In this document: piece by piece, positions 23,565 to 33,605 of the stretch | How the letters are laid out: every line of letters begins with the position of its first letter | Position numbering within the stretch: the stretch's first letter is position 1 | Assembly: GCA_903925005.1 (NCBI GenBank) | Contig: CAIYDX010000389.1 | Span: forward strand, 1-39,753 | Length of the DNA: 39,753 nt | Direction of reading: 5' to 3' | From: an uncultured Geobacteraceae bacterium | GTDB taxonomy: Bacteria; Desulfobacterota; Desulfuromonadia; Geobacterales; Pseudopelobacteraceae | Translations under genes and position numbers: made by a program | The notes under the pieces: model-generated | Databases searched by the model: none | What the model was told of the DNA's origin: nothing | Seen by the model: only the letters and a program-made list of their open reading frames with translations

Positions 23565-26500
23565 CTACTCCAACCAGTCATCGTCTTCTTCAAGCGGCGC
23601 AAACCCTCGCCGCATCGTGTTCTCCGTTATCACCCGCGGATCCATGAAGTGCAGCAGATAGTCGGGGCCGCCGGCCTTGGTGCCGACTCCCGACATGCGC
23701 GAACCGCCGAATGGTTGGCGATCTACCAGGGCTCCGGTGTTGTTCCGGTTGATATACAGGTTGCCGACCCTGAATTCACGCCGTGCCCGCTCGAGATGCT
23801 GCGGGCTGCGGCTGAAGATGCCGCCGGTCAGGGCGAAACGGGTCGAGTTGGCCCATTCGATTGCCTGGTCGAAATCGGTGACGCGCATGACGACCAGCAG
23901 CGGTCCGAAAATTTCCTCTTGGGCGATGCGGTGTTGTGGGGTGATGCCGCCGAAAATAGTCAGCGGCACCCAATACCCCTCGCCGGACGGTACCGGGCTG
24001 GAGTAGAGAAGTGTCCCTTCTTGCTTACCGACTTCGATGTATTCCAGAATCTTGCTCACGGCACTCTCGTCACATACGGCGCCGAGAGAATAACGAGGGT
24101 CCTCGGCCGGTCCCACTTGGTAAACCATGGCCGCTTTGATCAAACGGTCCACAAACTTGTCGTAGACCGCATCCAGTACGATTACCCGCGAGCAGGCGGA
24201 GCATTTCTGCCCCTGAAAGCCGAAGGCGGAGTAGAGTACGTGTGGGACCGCTTCATCCAGGTCGGCATCGTCATCGATAATGATGGCGTTTTTACCACCC
24301 AGCTCGGCGACTACTTTCTTGACGTTTGTCTGACCGGGATGAACCGCGGCGGCGCGCTCGATAATGCGCAGACCGGTTTCGACAGAGCCGGTGAAGGCGA
24401 TCAGCGATATATCAGGGTGATCGACCAGGTAGTCGCCAATAACGGAACCCTTGCCGGGAATGTAGTTGAAGACGCCGGCGGGAAGCACGGCTTCCCGGAA
24501 GATCTCCACCAGGTGCCAGCCGATGATGCCGGTGATGGTGGAGGGTTTGAATATCACTGTATTGCCGGTAACTATGGCTGCTGACGCCATCCCCAGGCTG
24601 ATGGCCAAAGGAAAATTCCATGGGGAGATAACCGCCGCGATCCCTTTCGGCTCGTAGCAGTAGTGGTTGATTTCGCCCGGTGCGGTGCCGATCCGCTGAG
24701 GTTCGCCGTAGCGAATCATTTCGCGGGCGTAGTATTCCAGAAAATCGATCGCTTCAGTGACATCGGCATAGGCCTGGTCCCACTGTTTGCCCACTTCCAG
24801 TACTTGCCAGGCGGAGAGCTCAAAGAGCCGTTTTCGGGCGATCCCGGCGCTTTTAAGCAGATACTCTGCCCGGTCGCGGGGTGACGTGTCGCGCCAGGCC
24901 GGGAAAGCCTTTTTGGCGGCTGCGATGGCTTGGGATGCTTCGTCGATCCCCGCTTGTGAGACCCTGCCGAGCAGCTCGGACGGCTTGGCAGGATTGACGG
25001 AGTCGAACAGTTCTTCTGTGATGATCTCCTTGCCGTCAATGTAGAGCGGGTAGGTTCTGCCCGCCACTGTACGTACTGCGGCTATGGCGTGCGGAAAGGC
25101 GGCGCGGTGGTCAGGGCGGGTAAAATCGACCATCGGTTCGTTGGTGAATTGCGACACTCCGCCGGGCCCTGACAGTATCGTGCGCGGTTTGATAATCCGC
25201 CTCGCTCGTTCGTGTTCGGCGGCAGCGGCCGGATCCTCAAGTAGCCGCTCGATCTGGGCATTCTCGGCGAAGCTCTGCCGCAGGAATGATTCATTGGCGG
25301 TGTTTTCCATCAGACGGCGTACCAGATACCCCATGCCGGGTATCATGTTGCCGTAGGGACAGTAGAGCCGGATTCGCCCGGCTACCTTGAGAATACCCTT
25401 GCGGACCGGTTCCGCCATGCCGTACAGCATCTGGAATTCGTAGCGCGATTCGGGAACCTGGAGTTCCGCGGCGATCTCCATGACGGCCGAGATGGTCCGG
25501 ATATTGTGCGAGGCGCAGGCGAAATGACAGGTTTTGTTGTTTTCAAGAATCATCCGGGCTTGCCGTTCAAAGGCGGCGTCACTCTCGGCCTTAATGGTCC
25601 AGACCGGAACGGCCCAGCCGTTTTGTTTGGCTCTGATCGTTTCGTAATCCCAGTATGCCCCCTTTACCAGACGAACCGAAATCTGTGTCTGCTGCAGCGC
25701 GGCCCAGGCCAGGAGCTCGGCCAGATCCCGGTCGGTCTCCTTCAGGTAGGCTTGCAGAACGATGCCGAAATGCGGGTACTCCCGGTATTCCAGCTTGAGG
25801 CGCTTGTACAGCTCGATGATGATCCCCTTGTAGCGATATGATTCCATATCGATGCAGAGAAATCCGCCCAGTTCCACCACCCGCTTCGCAATAGGGCGCA
25901 GCTGTCTCAGCATGGCTTCGACCGATCCCTCGAAATCCTGCGGATTGGCGAGGGCAAACAGCGCGGTCGGCTTTACCGCCACGTTGATCATGGGGGCATG
26001 CCCCCAATCCAGATTCTTATCGCCTCCGTTTCCAGGGAGCGCTTTCCATCCCGGCTGTTCCTTATGCAGGCTGTTCAGGACTTCAAGATAGGTGGCAACG
26101 TAATCATCGGCTTCCTGTTCGGTCAATGTTGCTTCACCAAGTACATCGACAACGGCGGCGAAGCCATTTTTGCGCAGTTTCTCAATTGTTGCGACCGCCT
26201 CTTTAGTGCTTTCGCCGATGATGAACTGACGGGCCATCTCCTGGATGTTGGCGGAGATGACCTTGTTCAGCACCGCGCCGCCAAGCGCTCCGAGCATGCC
26301 GGCCATTTTTGCGCCGGTCTGGAGTACGGGTGGCATATCCTTCTCCTCGCCGAAGTATTCGCGGATATGGTCGGTCAACTGTCTGGAGGTTGTCAGGGAG
26401 GGGAAAGCGTCCACGAAACGGAACATCTGGATCTTGAACTGTTCATTCTGCATGCTCCAGTCCATTACCTTTCCCATCCAGGCGCCTTTATTGAAAAGAG

Positions 26501-26576
26501 ACGGCTTTTCACCGGAAATGGAGGAGAAAAACTCTTTGCCGCGGGTAATGATTTTAATATTCAGATCAGGGTCCAT
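23565..26576 (-). CDS. putA: Bifunctional proline dehydrogenase / P5C dehydrogenase (PutA)
   Basis: 1003 residues from the ATG placed by GGGAG; an upstream ATG at 26591 is rejected. It oxidises proline to glutamate in two steps. The FAD-dependent proline dehydrogenase barrel (about 85-460) has RLVKGAYWDYE and the substrate segment GYLVRRLMENTANESFL. The NAD-dependent aldehyde dehydrogenase (about 500-990) has PWNFP, FTGSVETG, general-base E758 (AELGGKN) and catalytic C792 (GQKCSAC). There is no N-terminal ribbon-helix-helix, so this is the short PutA that does not regulate its own gene. It is a single-gene unit ended by the terminator at 23482-23500. Electrons from proline would enter the quinone pool. 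Confidence 0.95.
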   Translation of the reverse strand: MDPDLNIKIITRGKEFFSSISGEKPSLFNKGAWMGKVMDWSMQNEQFKIQMFRFVDAFPSLTTSRQLTDHIREYFGEEKDMPPVLQTGAKMAGMLGALGGAVLNKVISANIQEMARQFIIGESTKEAVATIEKLRKNGFAAVVDVLGEATLTEQEADDYVATYLEVLNSLHKEQPGWKALPGNGGDKNLDWGHAPMINVAVKPTALFALANPQDFEGSVEAMLRQLRPIAKRVVELGGFLCIDMESYRYKGIIIELYKRLKLEYREYPHFGIVLQAYLKETDRDLAELLAWAALQQTQISVRLVKGAYWDYETIRAKQNGWAVPVWTIKAESDAAFERQARMILENNKTCHFACASHNIRTISAVMEIAAELQVPESRYEFQMLYGMAEPVRKGILKVAGRIRLYCPYGNMIPGMGYLVRRLMENTANESFLRQSFAENAQIERLLEDPAAAAEHERARRIIKPRTILSGPGGVSQFTNEPMVDFTRPDHRAAFPHAIAAVRTVAGRTYPLYIDGKEIITEELFDSVNPAKPSELLGRVSQAGIDEASQAIAAAKKAFPAWRDTSPRDRAEYLLKSAGIARKRLFELSAWQVLEVGKQWDQAYADVTEAIDFLEYYAREMIRYGEPQRIGTAPGEINHYCYEPKGIAAVISPWNFPLAISLGMASAAIVTGNTVIFKPSTITGIIGWHLVEIFREAVLPAGVFNYIPGKGSVIGDYLVDHPDISLIAFTGSVETGLRIIERAAAVHPGQTNVKKVVAELGGKNAIIIDDDADLDEAVPHVLYSAFGFQGQKCSACSRVIVLDAVYDKFVDRLIKAAMVYQVGPAEDPRYSLGAVCDESAVSKILEYIEVGKQEGTLLYSSPVPSGEGYWVPLTIFGGITPQHRIAQEEIFGPLLVVMRVTDFDQAIEWANSTRFALTGGIFSRSPQHLERARREFRVGNLYINRNNTGALVDRQPFGGSRMSGVGTKAGGPDYLLHFMDPRVITENTMRRGFAPLEEDDDWLE

Positions 26577-26687
26577 GATGATAGCTCCCATCAGTCGTCA
26601 GTATGCTTAATTAAAGTATGATCTGATTATATACTATCAAGCCATTAACTCAAATACGCTGCACAAATTGGCAATCAAAAACATTTT

Positions 26688-26708
26688 CGCCGGGACTTGC
26701 TCTCGGCG
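26688..26708 (+). terminator. Hairpin upstream of putA, function unclear
   Basis: CGCCGGGA and TCTCGGCG form an 8-bp stem (one G-T pair) around CTTGC, followed by CTTTTG on the plus strand. No gene precedes it on that strand, while putA starts 112 bases away on the other. It may be an attenuator or a relic of a lost gene. The rest of 26577-26860 shows nothing else. Confidence 0.3.
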
Positions 26709-26860
26709 CTTTTGTTGGTAGAATCATATTGGTAATGTCCCGAGCCGCTTTTGGTCAATACAAACAGGCTGGTTACATACGAATTGGTAATTGTACAGGG
26801 ACGTCAGGGTGATGTACAATGGAACAGTCGAGCAATATATCAGCCTGAAACAGGAACAAA

Positions 26861-27274
26861 ATGACAATGACAGCGCAACCAGTTCCGAAAAAAACTGCCA
26901 AATCACGATCCGAGGCAAGAATCTTGCTTGTCGATGACGAGCCGATGATACTTGGTTATGTTCAAATCCTGCTTGAAGGGGCGGGATATACGGTTCTGGC
27001 GGCCGACTCCCCCGAAGCTGCCCTGCAGTTGTCATTGAAAGCCGGACATATCGACCTCATGGTATCGGATGTTGTTATGCCGAAAATGAACGGCCATGAA
27101 CTCCATATGCGTCTTCTTGAATCGAGGCCGGGGCTGAAAGTCCTGTTTATGTCCGGCTATCCGGATGTTGCAAAATCTCTTTGCGAGATAACTGATGATT
27201 CAGTCAGTTTTATTGCAAAACCTGTTACGTCTGAGGCGCTATTGAAAAAGGTATTGACGGCTCTGGGGAGGTAA
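26861..27274 (+). CDS. Single-domain response regulator (CheY-like receiver)
   Basis: 137 residues: a short Lys-rich N-terminal extension (1-18), then one receiver domain. The acidic pair D25/D26, phospho-acceptor D70 (VSDVVMPKMNG), the Ser in LFMSGY and K120 (FIAKP) are all present. There is no output domain. Its receiver resembles the C-terminal receiver of the hybrid kinase at 28723 (shared DVVMPxMNG and LFMSGY), suggesting duplication. It probably passes or sinks phosphate in the same relay. Confidence 0.9.
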   Translation: MTMTAQPVPKKTAKSRSEARILLVDDEPMILGYVQILLEGAGYTVLAADSPEAALQLSLKAGHIDLMVSDVVMPKMNGHELHMRLLESRPGLKVLFMSGYPDVAKSLCEITDDSVSFIAKPVTSEALLKKVLTALGR

Positions 27275-27346
27275 TTAGGCAAAGGCTGGGCAGCAAGGCG
27301 CCTTTTTGCCGGCGCTGAACCGTGTATCTAATAACGGGAGTAATTC

Positions 27347-28726
27347 ATGGGTCAGCGAAGCAATCCGGCTGCAACTGTTTATAAAATCAATACTATGAGC
27401 TATGGAGTAATTGTTGCTCTCTTCTGGTCCCTGATTGTAGCATATTCACTGTTTTGGAATTACTCGCAACGTCAGGAAACAGCACTGTCGCTCGGCAAGA
27501 TGTGGGGACAGGCATTTATTGAGAAAGACGTTCTTTACCGCCGTTGGGTTTCCCTCCATGGCGGTTTATACGTTCCGGTAACTCAGACTACGCAGCCAGA
27601 TCCCAATCTTTCTCATATTCCCGAACGGGATATCACGACACCTTCCGGCAAACAACTGACACTGATGAGTCCAGACTACATGACGCGTCAGGTATCTGAA
27701 ATGGCACAGAGATACAAGGGGGTGGGGCACGAGGGGGATGCGCGGGGTGGTTTGAGCGTGTCGGTCGAGATAAAGACGATCTATGACCTAATGGCCAAAG
27801 AGATACGGGGCGTGTACATTAATCACGCCTTCATCTGGCTGCTGGGGCTTGGTGTGATCGGAATCGGGACGTGTAAGCTGGACCGAAACACAACGGGCCT
27901 CCTTGAAAAGAACATCGAGCTGGAACATGAAATTGAAGAACGCCGAAAGGCGCATAATGAGATCGAAAGCTTGAATGTGGAGCTGGAACAGCGGGTGGTG
28001 GAGCGCACCGCACAAATTGAGGCGGCCAACAAGGAAATGGAGGCATTTTGCTACTCCGTTTCGCACGATTTGTCAGCTCCTCTGCGGCATATTGACGGGT
28101 ATGTAGACCTGCTGGTTTCGCGCTGCCGTGGAGGGCTTAACGACAAAGGGGTGCACTATCTGGATACCATTGCCGATTCCGCTGATAAGATGGCGGTTTT
28201 GATCGACGGTTTACTGCAGTTCTCCCGGACCGGGCGGACGGAGATGCATCATGAAACCCTGGATATGAACCGGGTGCTTCAGGAAGCGCTGGATCTGTTG
28301 AAGGAGAGCTGCTCAGAGCGCACTATCGAGTGGGACATCGCCCATCTGCCCGCCGTCCGGGGTGATTGCACCATGCTCCGTCAGGTATGGGTGAACTTGC
28401 TGGATAATGCCGTAAAATATACCAGGTCGCGGGAATCCGCACGGATCGAGGTTAACGTTCGTGAGGAACTTGGGGAAATCATCTTTGTCGTCAAGGATAA
28501 CGGAGTAGGCTTTGATATGCAGTACGCCGGAAAGCTGTTCGGTGTCTTTCAACGACTGCACAGCCAGCAAGAGTTTGAAGGCACCGGCATCGGCCTGGCC
28601 ACCGTGCAGCGCATTATCAACCGTCATGGAGGCCGGGTCTGGGCCGAAGCTGAACCGGATCAGGGGGCCGCATTTTGTTTCGCACTCCCTGCGTTAAAGA
28701 TGTCGGGAAGGGGTAACCGTGTATGA
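27347..28726 (+). CDS. Histidine kinase with periplasmic DUF3365-like sensor
   Basis: 459 residues. Helix 1 (about 18-38) and helix 2 (about 160-175) flank a periplasmic domain (about 40-158). The latter has RRWVSLHGGLYVPVTQTTQPDP and LMSPDYMTRQ, the DUF3365 (Tll0287-like) pattern, here shorter than in full members. A coiled coil (about 185-230) leads to a HisKA domain with H240 (YSVSHDLSAPLRHIDGY), of the phytochrome-like type. The HATPase domain has NLLDNAVKYT, DNGVGF and GTGIGLA. The stop overlaps the next gene's start (ATGA). The start has a GGGAG site. The signal is unknown; DUF3365 sensors have been linked to redox or heme, by family analogy only. Confidence 0.88.
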   Translation: MGQRSNPAATVYKINTMSYGVIVALFWSLIVAYSLFWNYSQRQETALSLGKMWGQAFIEKDVLYRRWVSLHGGLYVPVTQTTQPDPNLSHIPERDITTPSGKQLTLMSPDYMTRQVSEMAQRYKGVGHEGDARGGLSVSVEIKTIYDLMAKEIRGVYINHAFIWLLGLGVIGIGTCKLDRNTTGLLEKNIELEHEIEERRKAHNEIESLNVELEQRVVERTAQIEAANKEMEAFCYSVSHDLSAPLRHIDGYVDLLVSRCRGGLNDKGVHYLDTIADSADKMAVLIDGLLQFSRTGRTEMHHETLDMNRVLQEALDLLKESCSERTIEWDIAHLPAVRGDCTMLRQVWVNLLDNAVKYTRSRESARIEVNVREELGEIIFVVKDNGVGFDMQYAGKLFGVFQRLHSQQEFEGTGIGLATVQRIINRHGGRVWAEAEPDQGAAFCFALPALKMSGRGNRV

Positions 28727-31161
28727 ACAGCGAATACAGTGGCGAAAGCCGCCTGCGGATTCTACATATCGAGGATTCTCCTCAGGATGCTGAAATCATT
28801 AGGGAAGTGCTGCTCGATTCCGGATTTTTCGTGCAGATCGACTGGGCTGCCAACGAACAGGAATTTTCGGTTTTCCTGCAGCAGGATAAATACGATCTTA
28901 TTATTGCCGACTATCAGCTTGTCAAATATGATGCCCAGGCGGCGCTCAAGTTGACGCAGTCGCTTTGTCCCGACGTACCGTTCATCTGCGTCTCCGGCAC
29001 CATTGTCGAAGAAAGGGCGGTGGAACTCATCAAAGAAGGTGCCACGGATTACATAATGAAGACCAATCTCGACAAGCTTCCGCTGGCAATACGGCGGGCG
29101 CTTGCCGAGGTAAGAGAGCACAAGGCGCGACGGCAGGCCGAAGAGGAGTTGAAGGAGAACGGACGTTTTCTCATTGAAGCTCAGCAAATTGCCAATATTG
29201 GCAGTTGGTCATGGATAATAGCTACCGATGAAGTGCGCTGGTCCAGGCAGCTGTATGAAATTATCGGATACAATCCACAACTGCCCCCTCCACATCTTAT
29301 TGAGCATGCCTCTTTTTTCACAGTAGAGAGTTGGGCTCTTCTGAGCCAAACCATGGAAAAAGCTGTTAATGAAGGTACTCCATTTGTACTTGATCTCGAT
29401 ATGGTGCGTCCTGACGGACAGATACGTCAATTATCCGTAAAGGGAAATTCGGATAAGGACGAATCCGGACGCATTGTTCGTCTTTATGGAACTAAGCAGG
29501 ATATAACCGAACGCAAGCAGATTGAAAAAATTCAACTTTTTCTGGCCGAAGCATGCAGCGGGACGGGGGCGGACGAGCCGTTTTTCAACATGCTGGCCAG
29601 CTATCTGGCTAAGAGCCTTGACATGGATTTCGTCTGCATCGACAGGCTGGAAGGAGACAATATGACCGCCCGGACGCTTGCCGTCTGGTGTGACGGCCAT
29701 TTCGAGAAGAACATGACCTATGCCCTGAAAGACACGCCTTGCGGCGATGCGGCCGGCATGGATATCTGCTGTTTTCCCGCCGAAGTCAGCCGGTTGTTTC
29801 CGAACGATCAGGTACTTCAGGATCTGAAGGCGGAGAGCTATGTCGGCGTGACCCTCTGGAGCCGTGCCAATCGACCGATTGGCCTGATCGCGGTCATCGG
29901 GCGAAAGCCGTTGCCAAACCGCTCTTTGGCTGAAACCGTGTTGAAGCTGGTATCGGTGCGCGCGGCCAGTGAACTGGAACGGCTTGAAGCCGAAGAAGAG
30001 AAAGTCATACTTGAGACCCAACTCCAGCAGGCTCAAAAGATGGAAGCTGAGGGGCGGCTTGCGGGGGGAGTCGCCCATGATTTCAATAACATGCTGACCA
30101 TTATTCTAGGCCATGCACAGCTCGCACTGATGGATATGGAGCCAACTCAGCCGCTCCATGAACATCTTGTGTCAATCCAAAGCGCCGGTAATAGATCCGC
30201 AGACCTGACGAGGCAGCTGTTGGCGTTCGCCAGCAAACAGACCATCGCTCCGATAGTTCTTGACCTGAATGAGGCCGTGTCCGGAATGTTCAAGATGATG
30301 CAACGGCTGATCGGTGAAAATATCCGTCTCACCTGGCGGCCAGGCATTGATCTCTGGCAGGTCAATGTTGACCCGTCCCAGATCGACCAGATTCTGGCCA
30401 ATCTCTGTGTCAACGCTCGTGACGCGATAGCCGACGTCGGCATGATCACAATCGAAACCGGCAACAGCACCTTTGATTCGGACTGTCGCGCTGTTAATGC
30501 GGGTGTATCGTCCGGCGAGTTTGTATGGCTTTCCGTGGCCGACGACGGTTGCGGTATTGACGTTGAAACACTGACCCACATCTTTGAACCGTTTTTTACG
30601 ACCAAAGCGGTCGGCCAGGGGACCGGTCTGGGCCTGGCTACCGTCTACGGCATCGCTAAGCAGAACAATGGCTTCATCGACGTTTACAGCGAATCTGGTA
30701 TCGGCGCAACGTTCAAAATTTATCTCCCCAGACATCAGGGCAAAGCAGGACAACCGGAGATGGATGTCTCCATGTTGCCGGTTCCACGGGGTCAGGAGAC
30801 CATCTTGCTGGTGGAAGACGAGCTTGCTATCTTGAATATGACGGCGATGATTCTCAAAAAACAGGGATACGCAGTGGTGGCGGCAAACAGTCCGGGGCAG
30901 GCCATCAAAATTGCCGGGGAGTACATCGGCGAGATCCACCTGCTCATTACCGATGTGGTCATGCCGGAGATGAACGGTCGCGATCTGGCCAATAAACTGC
31001 TGCCGTTGCATCCGCATATGAAGCAGCTGTTCATGTCGGGATATACCGCAAACGTCATCGCTCACCACGGCGTACTGGAAAATGGGGTGCATTTCATTCA
31101 TAAGCCGTTCTCGCTTCCCGGTCTGGCGACCAAGGTGAGAGAAGTGCTGGATGGTAAATGA
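28723..31161 (+). CDS. Hybrid histidine kinase (REC-PAS-GAF-HisKA-HATPase-REC)
   Basis: 812 residues with no membrane segments, so cytoplasmic. Domains in order: receiver 1 (about 11-130, D63), PAS (about 150-265), GAF (about 270-425), HisKA with H452 ([18 protein letters not shown]), HATPase with [16 protein letters not shown] and GTGLGLA, and receiver 2 (about 693-808, D744). Having receivers at both ends lets it accept phosphate from the coupled kinase upstream and pass it on. No DNA-binding or cyclic-di-GMP output is encoded in the cluster, so the final partner must lie elsewhere. Its end is only 10 bases from the converging livF stop. Confidence 0.9.
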   Translation: MNSEYSGESRLRILHIEDSPQDAEIIREVLLDSGFFVQIDWAANEQEFSVFLQQDKYDLIIADYQLVKYDAQAALKLTQSLCPDVPFICVSGTIVEERAVELIKEGATDYIMKTNLDKLPLAIRRALAEVREHKARRQAEEELKENGRFLIEAQQIANIGSWSWIIATDEVRWSRQLYEIIGYNPQLPPPHLIEHASFFTVESWALLSQTMEKAVNEGTPFVLDLDMVRPDGQIRQLSVKGNSDKDESGRIVRLYGTKQDITERKQIEKIQLFLAEACSGTGADEPFFNMLASYLAKSLDMDFVCIDRLEGDNMTARTLAVWCDGHFEKNMTYALKDTPCGDAAGMDICCFPAEVSRLFPNDQVLQDLKAESYVGVTLWSRANRPIGLIAVIGRKPLPNRSLAETVLKLVSVRAASELERLEAEEEKVILETQLQQAQKMEAEGRLAGGVAHDFNNMLTIILGHAQLALMDMEPTQPLHEHLVSIQSAGNRSADLTRQLLAFASKQTIAPIVLDLNEAVSGMFKMMQRLIGENIRLTWRPGIDLWQVNVDPSQIDQILANLCVNARDAIADVGMITIETGNSTFDSDCRAVNAGVSSGEFVWLSVADDGCGIDVETLTHIFEPFFTTKAVGQGTGLGLATVYGIAKQNNGFIDVYSESGIGATFKIYLPRHQGKAGQPEMDVSMLPVPRGQETILLVEDELAILNMTAMILKKQGYAVVAANSPGQAIKIAGEYIGEIHLLITDVVMPEMNGRDLANKLLPLHPHMKQLFMSGYTANVIAHHGVLENGVHFIHKPFSLPGLATKVREVLDGK

Positions 31162-31171
31162 CTTTAGAAAA

Positions 31172-31876
31172 CTATTCCCCAAGATAAGCCTTGCGGACTT
31201 CCGGATTGGCGGCAAGTTCGGCGGCCGAGCCCTGGAGCACGACCTCGCCGGTTTCAAGCAGATAGGCGCTATGGGCGATTGACAGAGCCATGTTGGCGTT
31301 CTGTTCGACCAGCATGATGGTCGTGCCATCGGCGTTGATCTCTTCAATGATGGCAAATATCTGTTCAACCAGCATCGGCGCCAGTCCCATCGACGGTTCG
31401 TCAAGCAGCAGCAGTTTGGGACGGGACATCAAAGCCCGCCCTATCGCGAGCATCTGCTGCTCACCGCCGGAAAGGGTTTTGGCCCGTTGTCTCTTCCGCT
31501 CGAACAGGCGCGGAAAACGGACAAAGACCTGATCGATCTCCTCCAGTATGGCCTTTTTATCGGTGCGAATATATGCGCCCATCTCAAGATTTTCGAGGAC
31601 GGACATATTGGCAAAGACGCGTCTTCCTTCAGGAACCTGGGAAATTCCGCGCTTGACGATTTCATGCGGCGGAATGCCGCTGATAGGTTCGCCCAGAAAT
31701 GTTACTGTTCCGGAAAACGTTGGAATGATGCCGGAAACGGCATTCAGTATGGTAGTTTTACCGGCTCCGTTTGCGCCTATCAGAGCTGCGATCTCCCCCT
31801 TGTTAACCCGGCAGGAAATGTTTTTCAGCGCCTTGATGGCGCCGTAGTTTACGTGAAGTTTGTCAAGAATGAGCAT
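31172..31876 (-). CDS. livF: Branched-chain amino acid ABC transporter ATPase LivF
   Basis: 234 residues from the ATG after GGGAG; the longer frame to 31951 is rejected because that segment overlaps livG. Walker A is GANGAGKTT (34-42), with the family's QVPEGRRVFANMSVLENLEMG, LSGGEQQMLAIGRAL and LLLDEPSMGLAP. LivF and LivG form the ATPase pair that drives leucine/isoleucine/valine import. It overlaps livG by 14 bases at its start and is the last gene of the operon. Confidence 0.95.
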   Translation of the reverse strand: MLILDKLHVNYGAIKALKNISCRVNKGEIAALIGANGAGKTTILNAVSGIIPTFSGTVTFLGEPISGIPPHEIVKRGISQVPEGRRVFANMSVLENLEMGAYIRTDKKAILEEIDQVFVRFPRLFERKRQRAKTLSGGEQQMLAIGRALMSRPKLLLLDEPSMGLAPMLVEQIFAIIEEINADGTTIMLVEQNANMALSIAHSAYLLETGEVVLQGSAAELAANPEVRKAYLGE

Positions 31877-32642
31877 CGCCTGCTCCCTTCCCGAGATATG
31901 CTTCGATAACTCTGGAATTCTTTCTGATCTCGTCCGGCACTCCTTCGGCAATTTTCTCGCCGTAATCCAGTACGGCGATACGATCTGAAATACCCATGAC
32001 GAACTTCATGTCGTGCTCGACCAGGAAAACGGTGATGCCGGTTGCCCGGATACGCTGGACCATAGCCATCAGCTCTCTCTTCTCCTGATGGTTCATACCG
32101 GCTGCCGGCTCATCGAGCAGCAGTAGATCAGGCTTCAGCGCCAGTGCCCGGGCTATTTCAAGCCGCCGTTGCTCCCCGTAGGGGAGGTTGCCGGACAGTT
32201 CGAAGGTGCGATAGGAAAGATCGACCATCTGCAGGCACTCCCGGGCCAGATCGAGCAGTTCGCTCTCTTCCTTTTGCACCCATGGGGCGAATTTCATCAG
32301 AGCCCCGGCCAGATTCCACCTTCCGCGACTATGGGCGCCGATCAAAACGTTATCCAACACCGTCAGGTCGGTGAACAGCCGGATGTTCTGGAATGTGCGA
32401 CCGATACCTGCAGCCGCGATTTTATATGTCGGTGTCCCGCTGACCGCATTCCCCTTGAAAACAATCGACCCGCTGGTTGGCCGGTAGATTCCGGTTATCA
32501 GGTTGAAAAGCGTGCTCTTGCCGGCGCCGTTAGGGCCGATCAGCGCCAGGATCGCCCCCTCCTCAACGGCCAGGTTTACGCCGTTTACTGCTACGAGGCC
32601 GTCAAACCGGATGGTAACGTTATTCAGCTCAAGTATCGCCAT
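31863..32642 (-). CDS. livG: Branched-chain amino acid ABC transporter ATPase LivG
   Basis: 259 residues. Walker A GPNGAGKST (36-44), GIGRTFQNIRLFTDLTVLDNV, signature LPYGEQRRLEIARAL (the LSGGQ variant typical of LivG) and Walker B LLLLDEPAAGMN. The C-terminal GVPDEIRKNSRVIEAYLG tail is also LivG-like. It overlaps livM by 14 bases upstream and livF by 14 bases downstream, so the three are tightly coupled. Confidence 0.95.
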   Translation of the reverse strand: MAILELNNVTIRFDGLVAVNGVNLAVEEGAILALIGPNGAGKSTLFNLITGIYRPTSGSIVFKGNAVSGTPTYKIAAAGIGRTFQNIRLFTDLTVLDNVLIGAHSRGRWNLAGALMKFAPWVQKEESELLDLARECLQMVDLSYRTFELSGNLPYGEQRRLEIARALALKPDLLLLDEPAAGMNHQEKRELMAMVQRIRATGITVFLVEHDMKFVMGISDRIAVLDYGEKIAEGVPDEIRKNSRVIEAYLGKGAGDAHS

Positions 32643-33582
32643 TGCCGGGTCTCGATGGTTCGGAAGTATTTTGTTCCATGATGGTTTTCAGGTGCGGTTT
32701 ACGTCCCAGTGTACGGAGAATCAGATCGGTAAAGTTTATGCCTCCCATCAGGCCATTGGGACGGAAAATCATCATGCAGACCAGCAGGGCGCCGTAAACA
32801 AGCATCCGGTAGGAAGCCATAAAGCGTAAAAACTCCGGTGCCGTGGACAGTATGGCGGCGCCGATAACGCTGCCGGTAATACTCCCCAGGCCGCCGAGTA
32901 CGACCATGCTGAGAATGTCGACGGATTTGAGAAAACCGAAATCGGATGGGTTGATGTACCCCATGAAATGGGCGTAGAGACCACCGCCAACACCGGCCAG
33001 AAAAGCTCCGAGTGCGAATGACTGGACTTTGTATCGTGTGACGTTGATCCCCATAGCCTCGGCGGCAATTTCGTCTCCCCTGACCGCCATGAGCGCTCTG
33101 CCGAAGCGGGAGTTGCGAACAAAGGTGATGCAGATGATCGTGAGCAGTACCACTGTCCAGACGATTACCGGCATTGGAATAGCAGTTTTCGCAGTGGGTA
33201 CGGTCAGTCCGAGGGCTTTGTTGGTTATGTCGAGATTCAGGAACACGACCTTGACGATCTCGGCAAAGCCGAGTGTGCAGATTGCCAGGTAATCGCCAGT
33301 CAGGCGTAATATAGGCAGCCCGATCAGAGCTGCAATCCCAGCGGTAACAAACCCGGTCAGAATCAGATTGATACCGAACGGCATGCCGAGCCTGATGGTG
33401 AACAGGGCGCTGGTAAATGCACCGATACTCATGAATGCCGCGTGTCCCAGGGATAACTGGCCGGTCAGCCCCGTAACGACATTCAGGCCGAGCGCCATTA
33501 TGATGCCGATCCCGATGTTGACGATAATCTGCAGGTAGTAAGGGTTAAAGCTCCCCATCAACTGTTGTAAAAAATCACCCAT
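32629..33582 (-). CDS. livM: Branched-chain amino acid ABC transporter permease LivM
   Basis: 317 residues with about eight to ten membrane helices. The family segments GLTGQLSLGHAAFMSIGAFTSAL, YLAICTLGFAEIVKVVFLN and the EAA-type loop (RGDEIAAEAMGINVTRYKVQSFALGAF) are clear. It pairs with LivH to form the inner-membrane channel. The charged C-terminal tail is Asn/Ser-rich and overlaps the livG start. It lies 23 bases after livH. Confidence 0.93.
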   Translation of the reverse strand: MGDFLQQLMGSFNPYYLQIIVNIGIGIIMALGLNVVTGLTGQLSLGHAAFMSIGAFTSALFTIRLGMPFGINLILTGFVTAGIAALIGLPILRLTGDYLAICTLGFAEIVKVVFLNLDITNKALGLTVPTAKTAIPMPVIVWTVVLLTIICITFVRNSRFGRALMAVRGDEIAAEAMGINVTRYKVQSFALGAFLAGVGGGLYAHFMGYINPSDFGFLKSVDILSMVVLGGLGSITGSVIGAAILSTAPEFLRFMASYRMLVYGALLVCMMIFRPNGLMGGINFTDLILRTLGRKPHLKTIMEQNTSEPSRPGNGDT

Positions 33583-33605
33583 AAACTTTAAACACTCCGC
33601 TAAAT

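Noticed and set aside
23649-24584. A 311-codon plus-strand frame opposite putA
   Set aside because: Antisense of the aldehyde dehydrogenase domain, which is intact on the minus strand.
30172-31404. A 410-codon minus-strand frame opposite the hybrid kinase and livF end
   Set aside because: It spans the end of two real genes on opposite strands and has no family features.
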